Positions 1 to 7,869 of a stretch of DNA of 64,000 nucleotides are shown piece after piece (position 1 is the first letter of the stretch; each line of letters opens with the position of its first letter). This stretch comes from an uncultured Oscillospiraceae bacterium (GTDB lineage Bacteria > Bacillota > Clostridia > Oscillospirales > Oscillospiraceae), in NCBI GenBank assembly GCA_934589145.1, contig CAKTNW010000009.1, positions 1 through 64,000 of the forward strand, given 5' to 3'. The notes below the pieces were generated by a model. The model was not told the DNA's origin. It saw only the letters and a list, made by a program, of their open reading frames with translations, and ran no database searches. A program made the translations under genes and the position numbers.

Positions 1-45
1 TTCCTGCCGCCGGGGAGACCCGGAGGCCAATACGATCCTTGCCAT
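1..45 (-). CDS. maf: Maf-type nucleotide pyrophosphatase, N-terminal 15 codons only
   Basis: Only the first 15 codons are in the window; the gene runs off the left edge. The reading is MARIVLASGSPRRQE, which matches the N-terminus of the Maf/YhdE family, where the S-x-S-P-R-R loop binds the triphosphate of a non-canonical or methylated nucleotide. Family members hydrolyse dTTP, UTP or modified NTPs to the monophosphate. It starts 5 bases after the dut stop codon, so the two are probably co-transcribed as a nucleotide-pool cleaning pair. The short length limits certainty, but the motif is very characteristic. Confidence 0.8.
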   Translation of the reverse strand, partial: MARIVLASGSPRRQE

Positions 46-50
46 ACGCG

Positions 51-500
51 TCACCTTCCCGTGGAGCCGAAGCCGCCCGCGCCCCGCTCCGTCTCGTCCA
101 GCTCCTCCACGAATTCCAGCGCGGGCTGCACCACCGGCAGCACCATCAGTTGGGCGATGCGGTCACCGTCATGGATAATGTAGTCGGTGTCGGACTCGTT
201 GAAAAGGGCTACCCGCAGCTCACCGCGGTAGTCGCTGTCGATGACGCCCACGCCGTTGGCCATGGTGATGCCGTGCTTGGAGGCCAGGCCGCTGCGGGCG
301 CAGATCAGCGCCACATAGTCGGCGCTGGGCAGGGCGATGGCGATGCCGGTGGGCAGCACCTGCCGCGCCCCAGCCTTCAGGGTCACGTCACTGTCCAAGC
401 ACGCGCACAGATCCATAGCGGCGCTGCCGGGGGTGGCGAAATGGGGCGCGGGGATGGCGTCGCCCACCTTGGGCGACAGGGCTTTTATCTTTAAGATCAT
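51..500 (-). CDS. dut: dUTP diphosphatase
   Basis: A 149-residue protein of the trimeric dUTPase family, which converts dUTP to dUMP and pyrophosphate, keeping uracil out of DNA and supplying dUMP for thymidylate synthesis. The family motifs are visible in order: GSAAMDL near residue 25, ARSGLASK near 70, GVIDSDYRGE near 85 with the catalytic Asp, DRIAQL near 113, and the C-terminal lid GAGGFGSTGR with its Gly-rich phosphate-binding arm. The length is normal for the family. It is followed immediately by maf on the same strand. Confidence 0.95.
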   Translation of the reverse strand: MILKIKALSPKVGDAIPAPHFATPGSAAMDLCACLDSDVTLKAGARQVLPTGIAIALPSADYVALICARSGLASKHGITMANGVGVIDSDYRGELRVALFNESDTDYIIHDGDRIAQLMVLPVVQPALEFVEELDETERGAGGFGSTGR

Positions 501-582
501 GGTTTTTCTCCTGATTTTTGATTACGAATTGTAGAAAGCTATATAAATATTACGATTTGGAGAGGAACTTCGCGGTTACCGC

Positions 583-663
583 GCGGCGCGATGTGGGCAT
601 CGCGTCCTACGGAGTTCTATCGTACCTTTTGTAGGGGGCGATGCCCACATCGCCCCGCCGTAC
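583..663. repeat. GTAGGGG-type intergenic palindromes
   Basis: Two short inverted repeats sit side by side. One is GCGATGTGGGCATCGC-like at about 583-603. The other begins GTAGGGGGCGATGCCCACAT at 631 and ends with CGCCCCGCC at about 659. Variants of the same GTAGGGG...CCCGCC palindrome occur at 7445-7577, 8177-8263 and, degenerate, at 56189-56213. I see no open reading frame here. This family abuts the left end of the larger repeat at 661. Confidence 0.7.
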
Positions 664-905
664 AACGCTTCGGCGTCTACCGTTGCAACTGTGAGCGGCA
701 GCGGCGCAAGACGAAAGTCGATTCGTTATATGCAACGACAATATCCGTGTTCCGCGAACGCGTGGCATAGGGCATCACATTTGTAGAAGGCGTAGCGTGC
801 GCGGATTCTTAAACCGCAGGTTTAAGTGGCGTTTTTGGGTACTTTTGCCGCCACGGGCAAAAGTACCTCGCGCTCGGAAGCGCGAAACTCTTCTCGCTCC
901 GGGGC
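661..905 (+). repeat. Interspersed non-coding repeat family A, copy 1 (left-truncated)
   Basis: First of five copies of a long intergenic repeat in this window; the left half seen in other copies is missing and replaced by GTAGGGG palindromes. Ordered landmarks are: ACAACGCTTCGGCGTCTACC; the GC box AGCGGCAGCGGCGCAAG at about 694; AAAGTCGATTCGT; CGCGTGGCA; GCGCGGATTCTTAAACCGCA followed by GGTTTAAG, an 8-bp inverted repeat; and the hairpin TACTTTTGCC...GGCAAAAGTA at 840-867; then CGCGCTCGGAAGCGCG. It lies downstream of the U32 gene 3' end. It is not protein coding in any convincing frame. Confidence 0.8.
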
Positions 906-918
906 GCGAAACTCCCCC

Positions 919-2994
919 TCACTCCACGCCGCGATAGAACAATCCCCTTGTAAACTCCTCCGGCGTCCAATCGCCCTCGCCCTGATAGCGGCGCAATACC
1001 GCGTCGCACTGGGCGGGACTCTCGGTGGTGAACCGCAGCCGGGCCCAGGTCAGGCCGCAGCTCCGCCATTCCGGCTTGTCCGCCAGAAACAGCGTGCGGC
1101 TGTTCTCAATCTCACACCGGCAGCCGTACTGCCCCAGCAGTGGGAACCGCGCCCCGGTGCGGTCGGTAAGGGTATTTTCGCCTTCGCACAGCCGTTTATC
1201 GCCGTGGCAATTTCCGGCGTTGCCGATCATGCAGTTCTCGGTGATCATCAGCGGCAGACGGCCGTACACGATGCCCTCGCAGGGCAGGTACTTCCGTAGT
1301 TCCCGCACCTGCTGGTGCCGCAGCTCAAAGGAGACGGTCACACTGTCAAGTCCCTGCCCTTGCCAGAAGGCCACAGCACGGGAGTTGAATACGTTCAATC
1401 CGAAGTCGCCCCGCTTTTCCAAAGGCAGCCCTTCCGCAATGGCCATGTGGCCCGCGTTGCCGATGCTCACCGCCGACAGGGCAGGGGTGGTTTCCAGAAT
1501 TTTCCGGAAGCCTGCCTCGTCGCCGTCCCGCCACACACGGGGCAGCACCGCACAGAGCTTCGCCCTGCCGCGATAGTCCGTCAGACCGGGCAGCAGCTCG
1601 ATGGGCACATAGATCATCTCTGCGCCGTTGGCCAGCGTCTCAGTCAGTTGGTCAAGCCGGGCGATGGAGCAAGTCAATTTAGGTGCGGTGGGGGAGAAGG
1701 TCTCCTGTTCCGGAAGCGCCGGGGTGGGCAAGCTCCGCCGCTGTGGCACAGCCATCCGGGCCGCCGCCAGCGCCTCCAGCGCGTCCCGCCGCAGACCGTT
1801 GATGGCCGCCGCACTCAGCATCAGGCCCTCGCCGACGGATACCTCCGCAGCCTTACACCGGAATACGGTGCCGCCGGTCTTTTGCAGCCGCTCCGCCACA
1901 TCCGCCGCCGTCAGCGCCCGGTTCCGGGCCGCTTCGGGAACGGGGCCGGTCACGGTGACGGTATGCACGCCGTCGCTGGCGGTAAGGGTGGACGCTTCAT
2001 CGGCCCATATGGTGGCCCGGAGGGAGAGATCGATTTGCTTGTGCTCCCCGTTTTCATAGAGCTTCCGGGCCTCGCTGAACAGCTCCTTCGGCTCCGGTGC
2101 GTTCTCCGGCCGGGTGCCGAACATGGCCGGGCCCTTCCGATGGCGATAATACCCGTCGGTGAAGCCGCTGCGGGAAAAGGCCTGCTCCAGCGCCCGGGAT
2201 TCCTCCGCCGTGGGGCCGCGCTTTTCGTCCAGAAGCCGCCGGTAGACGGAGGTGATCACCGCCACATACTCCGGCCGCTTCATGCGGCCCTCCAGCTTCA
2301 GACAGGCCACGCCCATCGACTCCAATTCCTGTAAATACGCCGACAGGTTGGCGTCCTTCAGGCTCAGGGGGAACTGATTCCGGCAGGGGCCGTTGACCCC
2401 GTAGGGCAGGCGGCAGGGCTGGGCGCAGGCGCCTCGGTTGCCGCTGCGCTGGCCGATGAGGGCGCTCATGGTACACTGTCCGGAATAGCACATGCACAGC
2501 GCCCCGTGGACGAACACCTCGATCTCCGCGCCGCAGCTGCGGCACACGTTGGCGATGTCGTCACGGGAGAGCTCACGGGCCAGCACCACCCGCTCCATGC
2601 CCAGCTCCTCCGCCCAGCGCGCGCCGCCGGAGGTGAACAGGCTCATCTGTGTGCTGGCGTGGATGGGAAGATCCGGCGTCACCGCCTGGGCCAGCGTCAG
2701 CACGCCCCAATCCTGCACCAGTACCGCGTCCACCCCCATCTGGGAGGCCTTACGCAGCACCTCGGCGGCCTGGGGCAGTTCACGATCCGTCAGCAGGGTG
2801 TTCAGCGTCAGGAACACCCGCACGCCCCGCAGATGGCAATAGGCCACCGCGTCGGCAAATTCCTCGTCGGTGAAATTTTTGGCGTTGCGGCGGGCATTGA
2901 AGGCGCCGAAGCCCATATATACCGCGTCCGCGCCGGACTGCACCGCTGCCTCAAGGGACGCGCGGGATCCGGCGGGGGAGAGAAGCTCGATCAT
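919..2994 (-). CDS. U32-family peptidase-like protein (RlhA/YdcP-like, with C-terminal DUF3656-type region)
   Basis: A 691-residue protein opening MIELLSPAGS, the standard start of peptidase family U32, followed by ADAVYMGFGAFNARRNAKNF. The U32 core fills about residues 1-300 and has the cysteine-bearing stretch GALCMCYSGQCTMSALIGQR and GNRGACAQPCRLPYG, the family signature that carries an iron-sulfur cluster in studied members. The long C-terminal part fits the DUF3656-containing form, whose Escherichia coli member RlhA hydroxylates a 23S rRNA cytidine. RNA hydroxylation is inferred from family. The start overlaps the zapA stop by 4 bases (ATGA), so the two are translationally coupled. Confidence 0.85.
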   Translation of the reverse strand: MIELLSPAGSRASLEAAVQSGADAVYMGFGAFNARRNAKNFTDEEFADAVAYCHLRGVRVFLTLNTLLTDRELPQAAEVLRKASQMGVDAVLVQDWGVLTLAQAVTPDLPIHASTQMSLFTSGGARWAEELGMERVVLARELSRDDIANVCRSCGAEIEVFVHGALCMCYSGQCTMSALIGQRSGNRGACAQPCRLPYGVNGPCRNQFPLSLKDANLSAYLQELESMGVACLKLEGRMKRPEYVAVITSVYRRLLDEKRGPTAEESRALEQAFSRSGFTDGYYRHRKGPAMFGTRPENAPEPKELFSEARKLYENGEHKQIDLSLRATIWADEASTLTASDGVHTVTVTGPVPEAARNRALTAADVAERLQKTGGTVFRCKAAEVSVGEGLMLSAAAINGLRRDALEALAAARMAVPQRRSLPTPALPEQETFSPTAPKLTCSIARLDQLTETLANGAEMIYVPIELLPGLTDYRGRAKLCAVLPRVWRDGDEAGFRKILETTPALSAVSIGNAGHMAIAEGLPLEKRGDFGLNVFNSRAVAFWQGQGLDSVTVSFELRHQQVRELRKYLPCEGIVYGRLPLMITENCMIGNAGNCHGDKRLCEGENTLTDRTGARFPLLGQYGCRCEIENSRTLFLADKPEWRSCGLTWARLRFTTESPAQCDAVLRRYQGEGDWTPEEFTRGLFYRGVE

Positions 2995-3317
2995 CGATTG
3001 TTGTTTCCCTTCTGCTGGGCCTTGAAGAGCTGGCGCTTCAGGTCGCTGGCCTCGTTCTTGGCGGCGGTGGCCTCGTCCAGATAGGTCTTGAGCTGGCGGC
3101 GCAGATTCTCGCCGCCCTCCTGCTGCTTATAAAGCTCGTCCGCCAGGTTGATGGCGGCCAGCACCGCCGCGTCATAGCGGCTGACCCGGGCGCTTTCCAT
3201 CAGCTCGGTCATCTTTTGGTCCACCAGTGCGCCCACCTTCTGCATATAGGCGGCGCTTTCATCGGCCACAAGGGTGTAATCCTGGCCGCAGATCGTCATC
3301 GTCACACGGTTTGCCAT
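2991..3317 (-). CDS. zapA: Cell division protein ZapA
   Basis: A 108-residue cytoplasmic protein matching ZapA: an N-terminal beta-strand domain (MANRVTMTICGQDYTLVADE) followed by a long helix that forms the tetrameric coiled coil. The helix carries AAVLAAINLADELYKQ and then a charged coiled-coil tail of roughly 45 residues. ZapA bundles FtsZ filaments and stabilises the Z-ring at mid-cell. A strong AGGAGG site lies 7-8 bases before the ATG. It heads a two-gene unit with the U32 gene, an arrangement common in Clostridia. Confidence 0.92.
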   Translation of the reverse strand: MANRVTMTICGQDYTLVADESAAYMQKVGALVDQKMTELMESARVSRYDAAVLAAINLADELYKQQEGGENLRRQLKTYLDEATAAKNEASDLKRQLFKAQQKGNNNR

Positions 3318-3372
3318 GGTAAAGTCCTCCTATGTTCATTCCTGAGAATGTACTCATACTGATACAGAATCC

Positions 3373-3381
3373 ATTATACCA
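3373..3381 (-). promoter_or_regulatory. Extended -10 promoter for zapA
   Basis: On the minus strand the sequence reads TGGTATAAT, a TGn extended -10 element, about 55 bases before the zapA ATG. The -35 region at the expected distance (CTTCCA) is poor, as is usual when an extended -10 is present. Confidence 0.5.
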
Positions 3382-3476
3382 CAAATTCAATATGGTGGAA
3401 GAACTTTCTGTAAATTTCCGAAAATCTCACCGCGGCGCTTTACGAAAGAAGAGTTTTCGTGTAGAATAGGGGAGAA

Positions 3477-3940
3477 TTATTTCGCCTTGGGGCGCGAGAA
3501 CGGTCTCCGACGGCCCCTTTCTTTCAATAGCGAAAGAAAGGGGGAAAGAACGCCAGAAGGAACCTCCGGTTCCTTCACCTCCGGGCGCGCTATGCTGCGT
3601 ACAAAGACGAGACCGTTTACCACACGTTCGCGCAGAATTGCTGGGTTTGTTTCGCCATCGAATCGGTTCAGCAACAGCGCCGCTGCCGCTGATGCCTATG
3701 ACGAACAACGCTTTATCTTCTACCGTTGCGCCGCATGAGCGGCAGCGGCGCAAGAAGAAAGTCGATTCGTCATACGAAACGAAATCAAACATGACCTGTG
3801 AACGCGAGGTAACAGGCATCAAATCTAAGTAAGGTATAGCGTGGGCGGATTCTTAAACCGCAGGTTTAAGTGGCGTTTTTGGTCACTTTTGCCGCCAAGG
3901 GCAAAAGTGACTCGCGCTCGGAAGCGCGAAACACCCCTGC
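3477..3940 (+). repeat. Interspersed non-coding repeat family A, copy 2
   Basis: A full-length copy between the divergent zapA and dnaD genes. Landmarks in order: hairpin CCCTTTCTTTC...GAAAGAAAGGG at about 3517-3543; CCTTCACCTCCGGGCGCGCT; the left GC arm GCGCCGCTGCCGCTGATGCC near 3678; GAACAACGCTT; CTACCGTTGCG; the right GC arm TGAGCGGCAGCGGCGCAAGA near 3737; AAAGTCGATTCGTCATACG; TTCTTAAACCGCAGGTTTAAG; and the hairpin TCACTTTTGCC...GGCAAAAGTGA at 3884-3911. The GC arms form a large inverted repeat around a loop of about 45 bases. Short frames here look like chance. Confidence 0.85.
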
Positions 3941-3981
3941 GCGGCCGCCGCAAAAAATGATAGGAAAAGGAGGAGATCACC

Positions 3982-4878
3982 ATGGCAGGTTATATCACAC
4001 GGGGACAGGAAAAGAGCGTGGTGCTCTCCGCCTCACAGGTGGATACGCTGGTGCGCGGCGGCAGCGGCGACGCGGCGCTTCTGTACCTGCTGCTCCAGCG
4101 GCTGGACGGCCCCGTGACGCCGGAGGAGCTGGCCGGACGGCTGCAATGGAGCCAGCTCCGGCTCAGCGCGGCGGAATCCGCCCTGCAGGACATGGGCTTT
4201 CTGCAGCGCCGACAGCAGCCGCCCGCCCCGGCGGACGAGCACCGGGTCTATACCGCCGACGAGCTGGCCGACCTGCTGGAGACCGACAGCGGCTTCCGCA
4301 TGCTGGTGCCCCAGGCGGAGGAAAAGCTGGGCAAGAAGCTGAAAACCGCCGATCTGCAGATCCTGGCGGCGCTGTATGACGATCTGGGTCTGCCGGTGGA
4401 TGTGATCTATCTGCTGGTGTGTCACTGTGTGGAGCGGGCCCAGCGCCGGTTTGGCGAGGGCCGCCGTCCCACCCTGCGGCAGATCGAGAAGGAGGGCGCC
4501 TACTGGGCGCGGCTGGGCCTGCTGGATCAGGACAGCGCCGGGCGCTATCTGAAGGACTACGCCGACAAGCAGGAGAAGACCGCCGCCTATATGCGGGTGC
4601 TGCAGTTGAACGGCCGTCCGCCGGTGGACAGTGAGCAGAGGTATATCCTGGACTGGATCGACATGGGCTTCCCACCGGAGACGGTGGCGCTGGCCTATGA
4701 TAAAACGGTATTTTATAAGAAGGAATTGAACTGGCGGTATCTGAACGGCATCCTGCGCCGCTGGCACCAGCAGGGCTGGCACACGGTGGAGCAGGTGGAG
4801 GCCGGACAGCAGCGTGATCCGAAGAAGTCCGCCGCCAAGCCCGCCGGAAAGACCGACTGGATGGACGAGTATATGTAA
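3982..4878 (+). CDS. DnaD-domain replication initiation protein
   Basis: A 298-residue protein with an N-terminal winged-helix-like part (residues 1-90) and a C-terminal DnaD domain (PF07261-type, about 105-275) in which YLNGILRRWHQQGWHT matches the conserved helix of DnaD/DnaB proteins that binds DNA. These proteins remodel DNA and help load replicative helicase in primosome assembly in Firmicutes. The start is fixed by AAAGGAGG 9 bases before the ATG. The stop is 13 bases before the next gene, a DnaI/DnaC-type helicase loader, supporting a two-gene replication operon. Confidence 0.88.
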   Translation: MAGYITRGQEKSVVLSASQVDTLVRGGSGDAALLYLLLQRLDGPVTPEELAGRLQWSQLRLSAAESALQDMGFLQRRQQPPAPADEHRVYTADELADLLETDSGFRMLVPQAEEKLGKKLKTADLQILAALYDDLGLPVDVIYLLVCHCVERAQRRFGEGRRPTLRQIEKEGAYWARLGLLDQDSAGRYLKDYADKQEKTAAYMRVLQLNGRPPVDSEQRYILDWIDMGFPPETVALAYDKTVFYKKELNWRYLNGILRRWHQQGWHTVEQVEAGQQRDPKKSAAKPAGKTDWMDEYM

Positions 4879-4891
4879 AGGAGGCACCCGT

Positions 4892-5884
4892 ATGTCATAC
4901 GATGGCCGCATCATGCGCCAGGCGCTGGTCCGCTTTGACGAGGACAAGCAGCGCCGCGCCGCGGAGTTCGCCCGGCGGCGTGACCGCCTGTACCAGGCCG
5001 AGCCCCGCCTGAAGGAGATCGAGCAGCAGCTCCGCGCCACCATGCCCAAGCTGATCTCCTCGGCCCTGCGCCGGGGCACCGATCCGCTGCCCGCCGTCCG
5101 GGTGCTGCGGGACGAGAATCTGGCCCTGCAGCGTGAGCGCGCCCAACTGCTGACCGGCATGGGCTACCCCGCCGACTATCTGGAGGAGCAGCCCGCCTGC
5201 CCCCTGTGCGGCGATACCGGGTATCACGACGGCCAGGTGTGCCGCTGCCTGCGGGAGTACTATAAGCGCGCCCAGCTCTCCGAGCTGTCCCAAATGCTGG
5301 ATCTGGGCAGCCAGAGCTTCGAGACCTTCTCCTTTGACTGGTACAGCGACGAACGGGGAGAGCGGAAGCGGTCGCCCCGCGAGAATATGGAGCGCAACTT
5401 CGACATCTGCCAGGACTACGCCCGGCACTTCTCCATGGCGGCGGATAACCTGCTGCTGACGGGCCAGCCGGGCCTGGGCAAGACCTTCCTGTCCGCCAGC
5501 ATCGCCCGGGTGGTCAGCGACCGGGGCTTCAGCGTGGTGTATGACACGGCGGAGCACATCTTCGCCCAGATGGAGGAGGAGAAATTCCGCCCCGACGAGA
5601 CCTCCGCCGCCTGCGAGGATGTACGGCGCTATATGAACTGCGACCTGCTGATCGTGGACGATCTGGGCACGGAGATGGTCACCAGCTTTGTCCAGAGCGC
5701 CCTGTACCAACTGGTGAACGGACGGCTGCTGGCGGGGAAGAAGACGGTGATCAACACCAATCTGGCGCCCCATCAACTGGGTGAGCGCTATTCACCCCAG
5801 GTGCAGTCCCGCCTGGAGGGCGAGTACCGGGTGCTGCCCTTCTTCGGCGACGACATCCGCAAGCTGCGCCGGAGACAGATGTGA
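4892..5884 (+). CDS. DnaC/DnaI-type helicase loader ATPase
   Basis: A 330-residue AAA+ ATPase of the DnaC/IstB/DnaI group, which loads replicative helicase on DNA. The N-terminal third has a cysteine cluster, CPLCGDTGYHDGQVCRC near residues 103-120, like the zinc-binding domain of Bacillus DnaI. Walker A GQPGLGKT is near 191 and Walker B LLIVDDLGTE near 251; the end carries an arginine-finger-like SRLEGEYR. An upstream in-frame extension exists, but AAGGAGG lies 8 bases before the ATG at 4892, so I place the start there. It follows the DnaD gene closely and is closed by a terminator. Confidence 0.9.
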   Translation: MSYDGRIMRQALVRFDEDKQRRAAEFARRRDRLYQAEPRLKEIEQQLRATMPKLISSALRRGTDPLPAVRVLRDENLALQRERAQLLTGMGYPADYLEEQPACPLCGDTGYHDGQVCRCLREYYKRAQLSELSQMLDLGSQSFETFSFDWYSDERGERKRSPRENMERNFDICQDYARHFSMAADNLLLTGQPGLGKTFLSASIARVVSDRGFSVVYDTAEHIFAQMEEEKFRPDETSAACEDVRRYMNCDLLIVDDLGTEMVTSFVQSALYQLVNGRLLAGKKTVINTNLAPHQLGERYSPQVQSRLEGEYRVLPFFGDDIRKLRRRQM

Positions 5885-5907
5885 TGAATTGTATTAGGAG
5901 ATCATGA

Positions 5908-5937
5908 GAAGAACCGCCGTCCCCGGCGGTTCTTTTT
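5908..5937 (+). terminator. Intrinsic terminator after the helicase loader
   Basis: AAGAACCGCC-GTCCCC-GGCGGTTCTTTTT: a 10-bp GC-rich stem followed by a T run. First of six nearly identical terminators between 5.9 and 10 kb. Confidence 0.9.
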
Positions 5938-6084
5938 GCGCGCGGAAGCGCTGCGTTTTTACCCAAGGCTTGTGGTATCGCACTCCCGCCGGTACAACGG
6001 ATAGATTTTTTTCGTGCATCCGACGCAAATCGCCGCCTTCCGCGGCCACCCTGCCGTACAATGGGAAAAAAGGAGGGAACCGCC

Positions 6085-6897
6085 ATGAAAAACCGCCGAA
6101 AGGGTGATTTTCTGTCCACCCGTGTCCAATACATCTCCCTGTCCCGCCTGACGCCCAATCCCCAGCAGCCCCGCCGCAGCTTTGACGAGGCGGCGCTGCG
6201 TGAGCTGGCCGAAAGCATCCGGGCCTACGGCATTCTGCAGCCGCTGACGGTGCGCCGGGTAGGGGAGGGGTATCAGCTTATCGCCGGAGAGCGCCGTATG
6301 CGGGCCGCCCGCATCGCCGGACTGCGGGAGGTGCCGTGTCTCGTGGCCCAGGTGGACGAGCAGGACGCCGGGATGCTGGCCCTGATCGAGAATCTCCAGC
6401 GCCGGGATCTGGACTGCTTCGAGGAGGCCACCGCCATCGCCCGGCTCATCAGCCGCTACGGTCTCAGTCAGGAGCAGGCGGCGGAAAAGCTGGGGAAGTC
6501 CCAGTCCGCCGTGGCCAACAAGCTGCGGCTGCTGCGCCTGTCGGAGCCGGTGCGCCAGGGCCTGCGGCAGGCGGGCCTGACCGAGCGCCACGCCCGTGCG
6601 CTGCTGCGGCTGCCGGACGAGACGGCCCAGCTTTCGGCATTGGCCGTCATCGCCGCCCGGGGCTGGAACGTGGCCCAGACCGAGAGCTATGTGGAGCGGC
6701 TGCTGACGGAGGCGCCGGTACCCCAGCGCCCCGCCACCTACATCATCAAGGACGTGCGGCTGTTCCTCAACAGCATCGACCGCAGCCTGCAGGTCATGCG
6801 CCAGAGCGGCGTCAACGCCGACCTGGGCCGTCGGGACACCGACAGCGAGATCCTGCTGACCATCCGCATTCCCAAGCAGCGAAGTGTAAGAGCCTGA
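6085..6897 (+). CDS. ParB/Noc-family CTPase DNA-binding protein
   Basis: A 270-residue ParB/Spo0J/Noc protein. The N-terminal CTP-binding domain carries NPQQPRRSFDE, the C-motif-like GYQLIAGERRMRAAR near residue 75 and ENLQRRDLDCFEEA near 105; a helix-turn-helix follows (LSQEQAAEKLGKSQSAVANK, about 130-150), then a C-terminal dimerisation region. ParB proteins spread on DNA as CTP clamps to segregate origins; Noc paralogues prevent division over the nucleoid. There is no parA next door, so a Noc-like or orphan ParB role is equally possible. AGGAGG precedes the ATG at 6085; an upstream ATG at 6061 is less well placed. Confidence 0.88.
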   Translation: MKNRRKGDFLSTRVQYISLSRLTPNPQQPRRSFDEAALRELAESIRAYGILQPLTVRRVGEGYQLIAGERRMRAARIAGLREVPCLVAQVDEQDAGMLALIENLQRRDLDCFEEATAIARLISRYGLSQEQAAEKLGKSQSAVANKLRLLRLSEPVRQGLRQAGLTERHARALLRLPDETAQLSALAVIAARGWNVAQTESYVERLLTEAPVPQRPATYIIKDVRLFLNSIDRSLQVMRQSGVNADLGRRDTDSEILLTIRIPKQRSVRA

Positions 6898-6914
6898 GCG
6901 CATAGGAGAGAGAG

Positions 6915-6945
6915 CAAAAAGGACCGCCCAAGGGCGGTCCTTTTT
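6915..6945 (+). terminator. Intrinsic terminator after the parB-like gene
   Basis: AAAAAGGACCGCCC-AA-GGGCGGTCCTTTTT: long perfect stem with A run before and T run after. Confidence 0.9.
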
Positions 6946-7045
6946 GCGTGCGGTAGTCGCCCCGCCGCATAATGGCCGCCCTACCGTTGACATTTACTGA
7001 ACCCGCCTTTATACTGAAAATATCAATACAAAGGGAGGTTTGAGG

Positions 7046-7378
7046 ATGGAAGCTTACAAAATTTGTCCCCAGTGCGGCACGCATAACGACCCGCAAAGCA
7101 GTCTGTGTACCAAATGCCAGAAAACATTGGTGGATGTGCCGGTGTCCGGCGACCTTTCCAAGGTGAAGCCGGGGAAGAATCCGGTGGCGCAGATCCTGAA
7201 GGTCTGCGCTGTGGTGATCTACGTTTTTGCCGCCGTGTCCGGTCTTATAGAAGTAATCAATTATGGCGGCATATTCTTTTTGCTGCGGGACTGGGTGCTC
7301 GGCTTCATGGCGGGAACGCTGCTGCTGGGCTTTTCCGAGGTCATTCGCCTGCTGCACGAGATCAATCAGAAAAAATAA
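7046..7378 (+). CDS. Zinc-ribbon small membrane protein
   Basis: A 110-residue protein with an N-terminal zinc-ribbon (CPQCGTHNDPQSSLCTKC, residues 6-23), a short basic linker, and two hydrophobic segments at about 52-70 and 78-98 that should span the membrane. The layout resembles the many small zinc-ribbon membrane proteins of Firmicutes whose function is unknown; the ribbon would face the cytoplasm. An AAGGGAGG site precedes the ATG at 7046. A -10-like TGAAAAT lies upstream. It stands alone between two strong terminators, so it is likely a single-gene unit. Confidence 0.8.
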   Translation: MEAYKICPQCGTHNDPQSSLCTKCQKTLVDVPVSGDLSKVKPGKNPVAQILKVCAVVIYVFAAVSGLIEVINYGGIFFLLRDWVLGFMAGTLLLGFSEVIRLLHEINQKK

Positions 7379-7382
7379 AATC

Positions 7383-7413
7383 AAAAGAACCGCCCTTGGG
7401 CGGTTCTTTTTTT
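7383..7413 (+). terminator. Intrinsic terminator
   Basis: AAAAGAACCGCCC-TT-GGGCGGTTCTTTTTTT, ending the zinc-ribbon gene; same sequence type as the terminators at 5908, 8116, 8769 and 9936. Confidence 0.9.
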
Positions 7414-7444
7414 GCGCGTAGGGGAGAGGTTCCGGAAAACCTGC

Positions 7445-7577
7445 GTAGGGGCCGATGCCCTCATCGGCCCGCACGATTGACGATGGCAGTTCCGGAATAC
7501 GGCGGGGCGATGTGGGCATCGCCCCCTACGAACCGACCACCGATGGTGCTCCGCAGGGCGGGGTGAACCCCGCCGTC
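7445..7577. repeat. GTAGGGG-type palindrome cluster
   Basis: Three palindromic units: GTAGGGGCCGATGCCCTCAT... at 7445-7474; an inverted unit GGGGCGATGTGGGCATCGCC...CCTAC at 7502-7529; and GCAGGGCGGGGTGAACCCCG...at 7553-7577, which reaches the stop codon of the next minus-strand gene and might serve as its transcript end. Non-coding. Confidence 0.7.
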
Positions 7578-7745
7578 TTAATCTCCGGTGGATTCTTTTT
7601 TGCTGATGGCTTCCATGGCCAACTCACCGGCCAGGCGGAACAGTGCGTCCTCAATGGTTTGTTCTGTCGTTTTTCCTACATTATTCCCGATCTTACGGTA
7701 AAAATCGTACAGGAAATCTTCAAGCGTGATCGTAAGCTGCTTCAT
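7578..7745 (-). CDS. Small ribbon-helix-helix-like protein, copy 1
   Basis: A 55-residue protein beginning MKQLTITLEDFLYDFYRKIG, i.e. a short beta strand with alternating residues followed by two helices, the pattern of ribbon-helix-helix (Arc/MetJ) DNA-binding proteins; the C-terminal half reads ALFRLAGELAMEAI. A TAAGGAGGGA site sits 5-7 bases before the ATG. It is divergent from an XRE-type gene at 7870. A clear paralogue, with the same FYRKxG and LAGEL motifs, lies at 56214-56375, also divergent from small regulatory genes. Function is unknown; a regulator or antitoxin-like role is inference. Confidence 0.8.
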   Translation of the reverse strand: MKQLTITLEDFLYDFYRKIGNNVGKTTEQTIEDALFRLAGELAMEAISKKESTGD

Positions 7746-7791
7746 ATGCGTCCCTCCTTATTGGTCATCCAAGTATATCACAGATTACCTT

Positions 7792-7838
7792 TGTAGTACA
7801 GCTACATGGACTATTTTTTCGTAAAAACTCCATATAAT
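7792..7838. promoter_or_regulatory. Divergent control region with palindrome and TATAAT
   Basis: TGTAG-TACAG-CTACA at 7792-7806 is a 15-bp sequence with perfect 5-bp arms, and TATAAT at 7833-7838 lies 32 bases before the XRE start codon, with a poor -35. The palindrome is placed where a repressor would cover the -35 region, so autoregulation by one of the two flanking small proteins is plausible. Confidence 0.45.
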
Positions 7839-7869
7839 GACCGTACAGCGACAGGGACGGTGATGGAGT

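Noticed and set aside
3427..3832. Several 60-130 codon frames in the zapA-dnaD gap
   Set aside because: They lie in repeat family A, differ in frame between copies and lack ribosome sites.
6085..6897. Chromosome origin (oriC) near the ParB-like gene
   Set aside because: No dnaA, dnaN, DnaA-box cluster or parA is visible; ParB-like and DnaD genes alone do not mark the origin.
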